This document shows, piece by piece, positions 18,576 to 25,226 of a stretch of DNA of 33,450 nucleotides (positions are counted from its first letter, which is position 1; each line of letters opens with the position of its first letter). The translations under genes and the position numbers were made by a program. Under the pieces are notes generated by a model that was not told where the DNA came from, searched no databases, and saw only the letters and a list, made by a program, of their open reading frames with translations. The stretch comes from a virus: IMG/VR virus record IMGVR_UViG_3300032084_002184, positions 1 to 33,450 of that record; one strand, written 5' to 3'.

Positions 18576-18993
18576 GTTTATAAGCTTTAATGTAGTATTC
18601 AAATACGTTAATATATTTTTTATTACTGACTCTAAAATCTAAATCTTTTAAATATTTAAGAATATCTGACATATTGCGTATTGATTTTTTATTAGGGTAT
18701 AAAACTTTTTTAATTATATTTTCATCAACCATACTAAAAGTAACAGCAATACATAACTGCTTTAAATCTGAAGCTTGTATATATAAATTACCATTAGAAT
18801 TAAGTTTTTGAAATATTTTACCCAAAAGGTTAGGGACCTCGTCTTCGGTCAAATAATCGCATAAATCTTGAATAATAATTTCATCAATACTATTATCTTT
18901 ATATTCATCTATTTTAGATATGTGGCAATAGTCACTATTAGAAGGAGATAGCTCCTGTTCGGCAACGTGAAATAATATTGATTTTTTATCCAT
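18568..18993 (-). CDS. Truncated methyltransferase-like protein
   Basis: 141 aa from the ATG at 18993, which overlaps the upstream stop by eight bases, as elsewhere in this cassette; an in-frame ATG at 19053 would add 20 residues and a long overlap. The middle, with D-N-S-I-D-E-I-I-I-Q-D-L-C-D-Y-L and then L-L-G-K-I-F-Q-K-L-N-S-N-G-N-L-Y-I, matches motifs IV-V of class I SAM-dependent methyltransferases found in sugar clusters (D-x-S-x-D-E-I, then L-K-x-G-G). The SAM-binding Gly-rich motif I is absent and the protein is shorter than usual for the family. It may be a non-catalytic remnant or a binding partner. Confidence 0.5.
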   Translation of the reverse strand: MDKKSILFHVAEQELSPSNSDYCHISKIDEYKDNSIDEIIIQDLCDYLTEDEVPNLLGKIFQKLNSNGNLYIQASDLKQLCIAVTFSMVDENIIKKVLYPNKKSIRNMSDILKYLKDLDFRVSNKKYINVFEYYIKAYKHE

Positions 18994-19462
18994 AATACTT
19001 AAATATTCTCTTTGAAGTTTTGAATATAATATCAGACCACATAGCCTGATCATAATCTTTTGATTCTAATACGTAGTCATACCGAGTTGATTTTTCCCAA
19101 GACTCTGCTATTTCCTTTGACATGGCCACATTTATAGAGCATGGTAGGTCATATCTAATGATAGAGCTTTCCTTATCACTCGTCATTGTAGAAGGTTGTT
19201 TTAAATGATCTATTAATAATACAGGTATATGAAATTGTATTGATATATTTTTACATGTTTGGTGATATAGGATTTTATTATTACACACTATGAGTTGAGG
19301 TATTTCTTTTCCGAAATATAATTGATCCATAGTAATTAATTTATGTTTAAGTTTTTTAATTTTATCTTCAAATAATATATTATCTACATTAGTCCATAAT
19401 ATATTTATACTATCTGATTTTGTTATGTATTCTCTAGAAAGTATTCCTGATACTGAGTTCAT
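18986..19462 (-). CDS. Glycosyltransferase N-terminal-domain-like protein
   Basis: 158 aa, its start overlapping the stop of the upstream glycosyltransferase (ATGA). The segment L-I-V-C-N-N-K-I-L-Y-H-Q-T-C onward, then I-P-V-L-L-I-D-H, then D-L-P-C-S-I-N-V-A-M-S-K-E-I-A-E-S-W resembles the acceptor-side Rossmann domain of GT-B enzymes, where a search-and-hide strand order ends with an S-x-x-x-x-x-x-W helix. The donor-binding C-terminal domain is missing. It could be a remnant or a partner of the full-length enzymes upstream. Function not assigned. Confidence 0.45.
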   Translation of the reverse strand: MNSVSGILSREYITKSDSINILWTNVDNILFEDKIKKLKHKLITMDQLYFGKEIPQLIVCNNKILYHQTCKNISIQFHIPVLLIDHLKQPSTMTSDKESSIIRYDLPCSINVAMSKEIAESWEKSTRYDYVLESKDYDQAMWSDIIFKTSKRIFKYYG

Positions 19463-20565
19463 TTAAAAAGCTCTTTTAAAAAGTGTTGTTCTGTAAATAT
19501 TTGTTTATCAAAATTATTAAGTTTATCTTGTTTTTGTTTTTGATCCATTTCGTATGCTTCTCGCATAGAGCTTCTGATTGAATCTAAGAATGGCTCTCTC
19601 CACTTTTCATATATTGTGAATGTATTTTCCATATAAAAGTCTTTACTGTACACATTCGTTAATATGCTTTCTATTTCGATACCGTTTTGGTTATTAATAT
19701 ATGTATTGGCACCGGTTCCAGAATTTACTATTGTAATATTATCAAATAACATAGATTCTATAGAGCTTGCTCCAAAATTTTGAGCTTTACAAACATCTAC
19801 ATAACAGTCGCACTGGTTATGCATTCTCATAATATATTCTTGTTCGTAATGCCCTACTATAATTCTTGGTATTTGGGATGTTTTAGCATCTATTCTTAGC
19901 GACCTTTCTATCTGCTTTATGTCATAGGCTATCATTCTTTCACTTTCCTGATCATCAAAACCCTGCATATCAGTTTTAATTAACAACTTAACATCATCGT
20001 TTTTAGTAAACTCCATTAAAAAAGCCGCTATTAAAGCTTTTATATTATTTTTATCTTTATGTTTCGCAATATAGTAAAAAACAAAATCATTATCTTGATT
20101 ATCAAATAGATCAGGATGATCTTTATTAAAATGCTCCATATTAAATGGCTCAGGTATTATATTGGTTTTAATATTTACACCAGCATCTAGAATAGATTGA
20201 CGAGACCAAACAGAAGGAACAATCACCCTATCCATCATATTGATTCTTTCAGCCCATCCCGTATGTCCAATATTGTATGTATCTACTATAGGTATGCATA
20301 CATTTTCACCAAATTCTTCTCTATATTCAAAACAATTAGCAAAACCATGCTGAATAACCATATCATAATTTTGACTGATATTATCTTCAAATTCCACATA
20401 GTCTTTACCTGCTTCGTTACTATTATCTAAGTAGGGAGTAAAATATATGGGCCTAATAGATAAGTTTATATCAAAATCATAGCCTAAAGCATCTATGTAT
20501 CTTCTAGCAGATCTTCCCAGACCAGTATTTTCTTTATAGGGTCCTATATATAGTATATTCTTCAT
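19459..20565 (-). CDS. GT-B glycosyltransferase (family 4-like), E-to-Q in EX7E
   Basis: 368 aa. Two Rossmann domains are visible. The N-terminal one opens with Y-I-G-P-Y and the T-G-L-G-R-S-A acceptor loop. The C-terminal one starts near residue 160 (F-V-F-Y-Y-I-A-K-H-K-D-K-N-N) and contains the donor-site signature Q-N-F-G-A-S-S-I-E (262-270). In the family this is E-x7-E; here the first Glu is Gln (Q262) and the second is kept (E270). It presumably transfers a sugar from a nucleotide donor; acceptor (host glycan, phage DNA or virion protein) unknown. It starts eight bases after the upstream glycosyltransferase stop. Confidence 0.8.
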   Translation of the reverse strand: MKNILYIGPYKENTGLGRSARRYIDALGYDFDINLSIRPIYFTPYLDNSNEAGKDYVEFEDNISQNYDMVIQHGFANCFEYREEFGENVCIPIVDTYNIGHTGWAERINMMDRVIVPSVWSRQSILDAGVNIKTNIIPEPFNMEHFNKDHPDLFDNQDNDFVFYYIAKHKDKNNIKALIAAFLMEFTKNDDVKLLIKTDMQGFDDQESERMIAYDIKQIERSLRIDAKTSQIPRIIVGHYEQEYIMRMHNQCDCYVDVCKAQNFGASSIESMLFDNITIVNSGTGANTYINNQNGIEIESILTNVYSKDFYMENTFTIYEKWREPFLDSIRSSMREAYEMDQKQKQDKLNNFDKQIFTEQHFLKELFK

Positions 20566-20573
20566 ATTGTCTT

Positions 20574-22184
20574 TTAATAGTTAAGAAAGTCTTTTTGAGC
20601 AATAATATTTCGATCTTTTAAGAATCCATTAAGCATTTTTTTATTATTAAACCATACTTCCAATACTTTTTTAGCATCTTCTCTACCATAGGGTTGAGAT
20701 TGATTATCTCCGTTTAGAATATAACCTAAATCCAGAGCTTTAACCATTTGCTGTATAAAAAAACTATCTTTAAGAGATTGCTCTTGAATAATATTATCTA
20801 TAATGTAGTATATAAACTCACGATTATTCTCTAGATCTGGTACGGACTTGTTGATTTGATCGAAATAGGAACCAGGTAAAGGTTTCCATCTTTTATATGA
20901 TAGTTTCTCAGTATTATCAAAAATTTCTTCAAATATATTACAAGTCTTATCCCATGAGTGTTTATCTAACACACTTTGCCTTATTTTAGTTTTAATATCT
21001 AACATATCTATATGTGGCATGTTTAGATAATTTTCTATAATCTTTACACAATCTTTGTTGTTGGGTAAAACTCTTATAGCACTACTTTCCTGCTCTGTAA
21101 ATAATGACTGCACGCTCACAGAAGCACAACTTAAATCTTCTGCAAGCTCTTGCATTGCTCCGTGGTCTATATTAATAAAAGGTATCCCGCACGACGCTGC
21201 TTCTAAAGGAGGTATACCAAATCCTTCGCATATGGCGTATTGTAAGTATACATCGAATATATTGTATATCTGACATAAATCTACATCTTCGACCCCATGA
21301 GATACTTGCGATAATATCATGGATTTATTACCGCATTTAGGACAGATAGATTTTTCACCTTTCCAAACCATAGGTTGCCAATTCTTGCATTTTTTGCAAA
21401 AATATGTGAAAAAGACTTTATTGCAAATGTCGTATCTTAATAAAAGCTCTGGTATGTCCCAACCATGAGTCTCTGGGTAGCTGGTATGTAAATATAAGTA
21501 CGCATTGTCATGCTTGGCGCTAATTTGAGAAAACACATCTAATACGTCTGGTATGAGTTTTCTTTTCTGATTTCTCATAACACTCCCTATTACAAATGCA
21601 TCAAGAGGAATATTATGTTTTTGACGTACTGTGATTTTGTTTTGAGGTTTAAAAATATCAGTATCTATAGAATCTTTTACGACACCGTCAACCCTTAGAT
21701 TATATCTATTTTCTATCTCTTTTTTTGCCCACAGGGTATGAGTTAATAGGGTGTCGCAGTTTTTAATACAATCCAACCACTCTGCTCGAACAGGGAAGCT
21801 ATCTATCGTTGGTGCTAATATCCAGTGAAATTTCTCTCTAAAAACAGAAGCTCTTTGAAAAAGAGCCATCATCACATCTCTGAAATCTACAACAATATCT
21901 GGTTGAAAATCCGCCACCACTAGATCAAAACGCCATTGACCAAATTGATTAGAAAAATTAGATGAATAAGAATTAAATCTTTCGTCTTTTTGGTCTACTG
22001 CATTGGGGTAGATCTTCCATTTTTCCGATTCTGCTTTTGAAGTCTCCACTGTTCTATAACAGGAGAGTTCCGCTATATCGTATTTATTGGTTTTATATAA
22101 TCTACTCAGTATAGATTTAGTATAATTACCATAGCCAGAGTTTACTTGACCCGATTCGGTGCAAAAAAGTATTTTCTTTTTCAT
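20574..22184 (-). CDS. GT-B glycosyltransferase with inserted zinc ribbon and C-terminal extension
   Basis: 536 aa. N-terminal Rossmann domain with the S-G-Y-G-N-Y loop (15-21); C-terminal domain from about 195 with the intact E-x7-E donor signature (E320 to E328 in C-E-G-F-G-I-P-P-L-E). Between the strand ending V-F-F-T (260) and the I-Y-N-I-F-D-V-Y helix (306-313) is an insertion with four Cys, C263-x2-C266 and C281-x2-C284, a clear zinc ribbon not normally found in GT4 enzymes. About 110 extra residues follow the GT-B fold. The start has no clear Shine-Dalgarno; the upstream bases are A/T only. It is the first gene of the sugar cassette, after the SSB terminator. Confidence 0.85.
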   Translation of the reverse strand: MKKKILFCTESGQVNSGYGNYTKSILSRLYKTNKYDIAELSCYRTVETSKAESEKWKIYPNAVDQKDERFNSYSSNFSNQFGQWRFDLVVADFQPDIVVDFRDVMMALFQRASVFREKFHWILAPTIDSFPVRAEWLDCIKNCDTLLTHTLWAKKEIENRYNLRVDGVVKDSIDTDIFKPQNKITVRQKHNIPLDAFVIGSVMRNQKRKLIPDVLDVFSQISAKHDNAYLYLHTSYPETHGWDIPELLLRYDICNKVFFTYFCKKCKNWQPMVWKGEKSICPKCGNKSMILSQVSHGVEDVDLCQIYNIFDVYLQYAICEGFGIPPLEAASCGIPFINIDHGAMQELAEDLSCASVSVQSLFTEQESSAIRVLPNNKDCVKIIENYLNMPHIDMLDIKTKIRQSVLDKHSWDKTCNIFEEIFDNTEKLSYKRWKPLPGSYFDQINKSVPDLENNREFIYYIIDNIIQEQSLKDSFFIQQMVKALDLGYILNGDNQSQPYGREDAKKVLEVWFNNKKMLNGFLKDRNIIAQKDFLNY

Positions 22185-22213
22185 ATTAATAAATATAATA
22201 ATGTTGAGTATAT

Positions 22214-22256
22214 AAAAAATGTATGGGGGCCTATCATATTAATAAACCCCCACACA
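22214..22256 (-). terminator. Intrinsic terminator after SSB
   Basis: On the - strand, TGTGGGGG (22256-22247 plus flank) pairs with CCCCC-A-TACA (22229-22220) with one bulged base and a loop of about 17 bases, followed by six T (22219-22214). It lies 22 bases after the SSB stop and separates SSB from the glycosyltransferase cassette. Confidence 0.75.
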
Positions 22257-22260
22257 TCAA
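22233..22260 (-). promoter_or_regulatory. Possible promoter for the sugar cassette, overlapping the terminator
   Basis: On the - strand, TTGATG (22260-22255) and TATGAT (22238-22233) are separated by 16 bases, a fair sigma70 match. The predicted start, near 22226, falls inside the terminator's second arm, so a transcript begun here would lack the hairpin and run into the glycosyltransferase gene at 22184. This is a suggestion; such matches are common in AT-rich DNA. Confidence 0.3.
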
Positions 22261-22277
22261 CAACAACACACTAAAAC

Positions 22278-22673
22278 CTAAAAAGCAACTGCTTCCTCGG
22301 TAGTCTCTGTCGTACCACTAGTTGTGGGCTTATTGCTAGATTTAGCAACCTTTTGAATTCGAGCAAAATTATTTACTCTGATCTTCATGGTTGATCGTTT
22401 TACACCATCTTTTTCCCAGGAGTCATTTCTAAGAGAGCCTTCAATCATAACTAAGTCTCCCTTCCTGAAAGATGAGGCAATAGCCTCTGCCCCAGTATCC
22501 CATGCTTCACAATTAACAAAAGTTGTAACCTTATCTCTTTCTCCATTATTTTTAGTAAATTCTCTAGAAACAGCTACAGTAAAATTTACTACGGCGGTTT
22601 CTTTACCTGACGGATTTACATATCTAATCTCAGGATCTCTAGCGAGGTTACCTCTCAAAATTACTAAATTCAT
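22278..22673 (-). CDS. ssb: Single-stranded DNA-binding protein
   Basis: 131 aa. Residues 1-105 are a bacterial-type SSB OB-fold: M-N-L-V-I-L-R-G-N-L-A-R-D-P-E-I-R-Y at the N-terminus, V-V-N-F-T-V-A-V-S-R, then F-V-N-C-E-A-W and G-D-L-V-M-I-E-G-S-L-R. A Ser/Thr/Lys linker leads to a C-terminus T-E-E-A-V-A-F, less acidic than the usual D-D-D-I-P-F tip but still ending in Phe, so partner docking may be altered. It would coat single-stranded DNA during replication and recombination. AAGGAA stands before the ATG. It has its own promoter and terminator, unlike the packed genes upstream, which suggests it is made in greater amount or at different times. Confidence 0.95.
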   Translation of the reverse strand: MNLVILRGNLARDPEIRYVNPSGKETAVVNFTVAVSREFTKNNGERDKVTTFVNCEAWDTGAEAIASSFRKGDLVMIEGSLRNDSWEKDGVKRSTMKIRVNNFARIQKVAKSSNKPTTSGTTETTEEAVAF

Positions 22674-22720
22674 AATAAATTCCTTCCAATCTATAAAGTA
22701 AAGGGTTGCTGACTACATTT

Positions 22721-22749
22721 ATTATACGGCGAGATCTAGTCGTAGTCAA
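22721..22749 (-). promoter_or_regulatory. Near-consensus sigma70 promoter for ssb
   Basis: On the - strand, TTGACT (22749-22744), a 17-base spacer and a perfect TATAAT (22726-22721). The predicted start is near 22714, about 40 bases before the ssb ATG at 22673. The -35 box begins two bases after the stop codon of the polymerase C-terminal gene. Confidence 0.85.
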
Positions 22750-22750
22750 G

Positions 22751-24358
22751 CTAGACTTGCCAACATTTCTTAACAATATAAGAATCACGATTTTTAGATT
22801 TATCTAAAGTTATTAATACGGTATTACCTTCTATCAGTAAATCTTTATATTTGATGTATTCTTCTGGAAATATAACAAGATCGGTGATTCCTGTAGAATC
22901 TGCAATTTTAACAAAAGCCATTTCTTGTCCCGGATTTAAACCTCTTTTAGTTTTTATAACATTAATATCACTAACTTCTGCGCCTACGATAGGTGTTTTG
23001 GGACATTTATCATTATTTAGATCTTTACATTCAGAATTAGCCGAGTAAATATCACACCCATCTATTTTATGGCATGTTAAAGAGGTCCCCAAATGAAACT
23101 TTTCGTTATCTGCTATCCATTCAGGAGTATCGTCAAGATTGTAAGGAGGGTTGTTAATGCTTTTAATAATGGAAGATATTATGTTTTTTCTTTTAGCTGT
23201 AATTTTTTTTACGTCATTATTTATTAATTTATCAAGTATTAACGATATCTCTGTGTTTTTATCAATAAATTGTTCAGCTATAGTAAGCTCTCTATCTGTC
23301 AAACTATTTAAACAATCATAGTAAAATAGCATACGATTTCTTGATATAGTTATATTATCTATAGCTCCTACGGATATTAAGGCTTTAGCTGCTGTAGAGT
23401 TGATATGTCTAAGAAATTTATAATATAATTCAATAAATGTTATATTGTCTAATTCTATATTAGATAATAAATCTTTTATTTTTTCAAAAACAGAGTTGCC
23501 AACTCCTTTAACATTTGTTAAACCAAAACATATATTACCTTTAGTAGATATAAAAAAATCTTTTTCGGGTTGTTGGATAGAGGGTCCATATACTTCTATA
23601 TCCATCTGATTAGCATTGCCTATAAGCTCTTGTATTTCTCTCAAAGGATCCATTTTATCTTTAGCAAATTTTAAGTAAGATGCAAAAAAATGTTTAGGGA
23701 AATGAGCTTTAACATAAGCAGACAGGTAGGCGTTGTAAGCATAGCTAACAGCATGGCTTTTATTAAAAGAATATCTTTGAGATTTTTCAATCCAACCAAA
23801 AATCTGCTCAGCCTCATCTTTATTGATAATTTTGGCACTTGATGACTTTTTCATAAAAAGTTTTTTAATTTTCATCATCTCTTCTGGCTTCTTTTTACCA
23901 ATAGCTTTACGTAGCTTATCTGCTTCTGTCAAGTCAAATTCTGCTACATGTTGACATATTTGCATCGCTTGTTCTTGATATACCATTTCTCCATATGTTG
24001 TTTTTAAAATAGGCTCTAAAGAAGGATGAAAGAAATCTATCTCCTCTTGTAAATTTTTCTTATCTATATAATGATTGCTAACAGATTTACCATCTCTGTA
24101 AGCCTCTAAACAACCCGGTCGCATGATACTAATTAGCGCTGATAATTGTTCTATATTTTCTGGCTTAAGTTTTTTAGACATCATTTGACCCAACCTAGAC
24201 TCTAACTGAAAACACCCCTTAGTGTTTCCTTCAGCTATTAGTCTCCATGTTTGTGGACAATCCAAGTCTATTTTCTCTATATCAATATCTATATCGATAC
24301 CACCATCAGCATTTACATCAAAACAGCAGTTGCACTCATTAAAAGATATATGTTTCAT
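22751..24358 (-). CDS. dnaE: DNA polymerase III alpha, C-terminal fragment (fingers, thumb, OB)
   Basis: 535 aa. It begins in the linker after the third catalytic Asp of DnaE: a short new N-terminus, then D-L-D-C-P-Q-T-W, G-C-F-Q-L-E-S-R, I-M-R-P-G-C-L-E-A-Y-R-D-G, then Y-G-E-M-V-Y-Q-E-Q-A-M, K-L-R-K-A-I-G-K-K-K, and S-F-N-K-S-H-A-V-S-Y-A-Y, all standard DnaE landmarks. The C-terminal 90 residues are the OB domain (K-T-K-R-G, M-A-F-V-K-I-A-D, V-I-F-P-E-E-Y). With the 622-aa fragment at 25223-27091 it totals 1157 aa, the length of a complete bacterial DnaE. The start overlaps the exonuclease stop (ATGA). No intein C-terminal motif (H-N before C/S/T) is present at its start. It presumably assembles with the other fragment non-covalently; that is inference. 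Confidence 0.92.
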   Translation of the reverse strand: MKHISFNECNCCFDVNADGGIDIDIDIEKIDLDCPQTWRLIAEGNTKGCFQLESRLGQMMSKKLKPENIEQLSALISIMRPGCLEAYRDGKSVSNHYIDKKNLQEEIDFFHPSLEPILKTTYGEMVYQEQAMQICQHVAEFDLTEADKLRKAIGKKKPEEMMKIKKLFMKKSSSAKIINKDEAEQIFGWIEKSQRYSFNKSHAVSYAYNAYLSAYVKAHFPKHFFASYLKFAKDKMDPLREIQELIGNANQMDIEVYGPSIQQPEKDFFISTKGNICFGLTNVKGVGNSVFEKIKDLLSNIELDNITFIELYYKFLRHINSTAAKALISVGAIDNITISRNRMLFYYDCLNSLTDRELTIAEQFIDKNTEISLILDKLINNDVKKITAKRKNIISSIIKSINNPPYNLDDTPEWIADNEKFHLGTSLTCHKIDGCDIYSANSECKDLNNDKCPKTPIVGAEVSDINVIKTKRGLNPGQEMAFVKIADSTGITDLVIFPEEYIKYKDLLIEGNTVLITLDKSKNRDSYIVKKCWQV

Positions 24359-25053
24359 GTTTTAAACGCATCCTTAAATTTAATTTTTTGACTCAAGCTT
24401 TTATGAAGTTTTAAAAATCTAATCAAGATATTAGCACAATCTTCTACATCTTTAATAGCGTCATGAGCATTATCCTTACTAAGACCTAAATAATCTCTCA
24501 TATTATCCAGAGATAACGATTTGACTTCGGAGATATAGGTTGTCCACATAAACATCACATGTAATAAGTCGATTTTATCCCTGGGGTGAAATAGACAAGT
24601 CTCTCCCTCCCTATTAGTATTATCATATTTTTGACTTAGCCTATTTACAATAGTCATGTCAAACCTGAGTATATTATACCCGCAAGCTATAGGTGCTGTA
24701 AACTGTGATTTTTTACCGCCATAACCTTTATAATGATATTTATCTAAATATGATACAAACTGAGCCCATGATTGTTTCTGTTCCGGATATTTTTTCCAGT
24801 CTTTTAAAATCTGTGCTGCCGATACCGATTTAACCTTGCCGTGCCAATCTAAAATATCAGAATCAGTATAAGGGTTATCTATAGAGCAGTCTTCTAGTTT
24901 TTCGGGCTTGATAAATGTATTAAACTGAGATTTATCAATGATTTCTAATCTAATTGGGTCTACCATCACCGATGATAGTTGAACAGGGCTGCACAGCGAT
25001 GGATCCTTGCCATCTGTTTCAAAATCAAAGACACAAATTTTATTTTTAATCAT
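24355..25053 (-). CDS. DEDDh 3'-5' exonuclease (proofreading, epsilon-like)
   Basis: 232 aa. Exo I is D10-F-E12-T-D, Exo II has N-I-L-R-F-D132, and Exo III is H197-D-A-I-K-D202, so all four DEDD acidic residues and the DEDDh His are in place. It resembles DnaQ/epsilon and would remove misinserted nucleotides for the polymerase. It lies between the two polymerase III alpha fragments and overlaps both neighbours by ATGA, so the three are very likely translated in a coupled way and may form one complex. Confidence 0.9.
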   Translation of the reverse strand: MIKNKICVFDFETDGKDPSLCSPVQLSSVMVDPIRLEIIDKSQFNTFIKPEKLEDCSIDNPYTDSDILDWHGKVKSVSAAQILKDWKKYPEQKQSWAQFVSYLDKYHYKGYGGKKSQFTAPIACGYNILRFDMTIVNRLSQKYDNTNREGETCLFHPRDKIDLLHVMFMWTTYISEVKSLSLDNMRDYLGLSKDNAHDAIKDVEDCANILIRFLKLHKSLSQKIKFKDAFKT

Positions 25054-25226
25054 TTAATCTCTTCTACTTTCTTTTTATATTCGAATAAAACATTTTTGTT
25101 GTTTTCTAAATCGACAGCATTACTTTGTATTTCACAACAACTTTTTTTTATTTCTGGTACCTTCAGATACTCTCTATTTTTATATGTAAATCTTTGTCCA
25201 GTTTTTAGTTTAGAAAAATCTATCAT
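25050..25226 (-). CDS. 58-aa protein between polymerase N-half and exonuclease
   Basis: A short gene read directly from the sequence: ATG at 25226-25224 overlaps the polymerase N-fragment stop, and TGA at 25052-25050 overlaps the exonuclease start, both as ATGA. The protein begins M-I-D-F-S-K-L-K-T-G-Q-R-F-T-Y and continues R-E-Y-L-K-V-P, with two Cys (S-C-C-E), then N-A-V-D, ending in a charged K-K-K-V-E-E-I-K. The pattern F-x-x-L-x-x-G-x-x-F-x-Y with a later N-A recalls a family of tiny beta-rich phage proteins of unknown function. The double overlap argues strongly that it is real. A role in the polymerase complex is only suggested by position. Confidence 0.75.
   Translation of the reverse strand: MIDFSKLKTGQRFTYKNREYLKVPEIKKSCCEIQSNAVDLENNKNVLFEYKKKVEEIK

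Noticed and set aside
22387-22701. Open frame antisense to ssb
   Set aside because: Its length is explained by the codon use of ssb on the other strand; no Shine-Dalgarno or recognisable product, and it crosses the ssb promoter.
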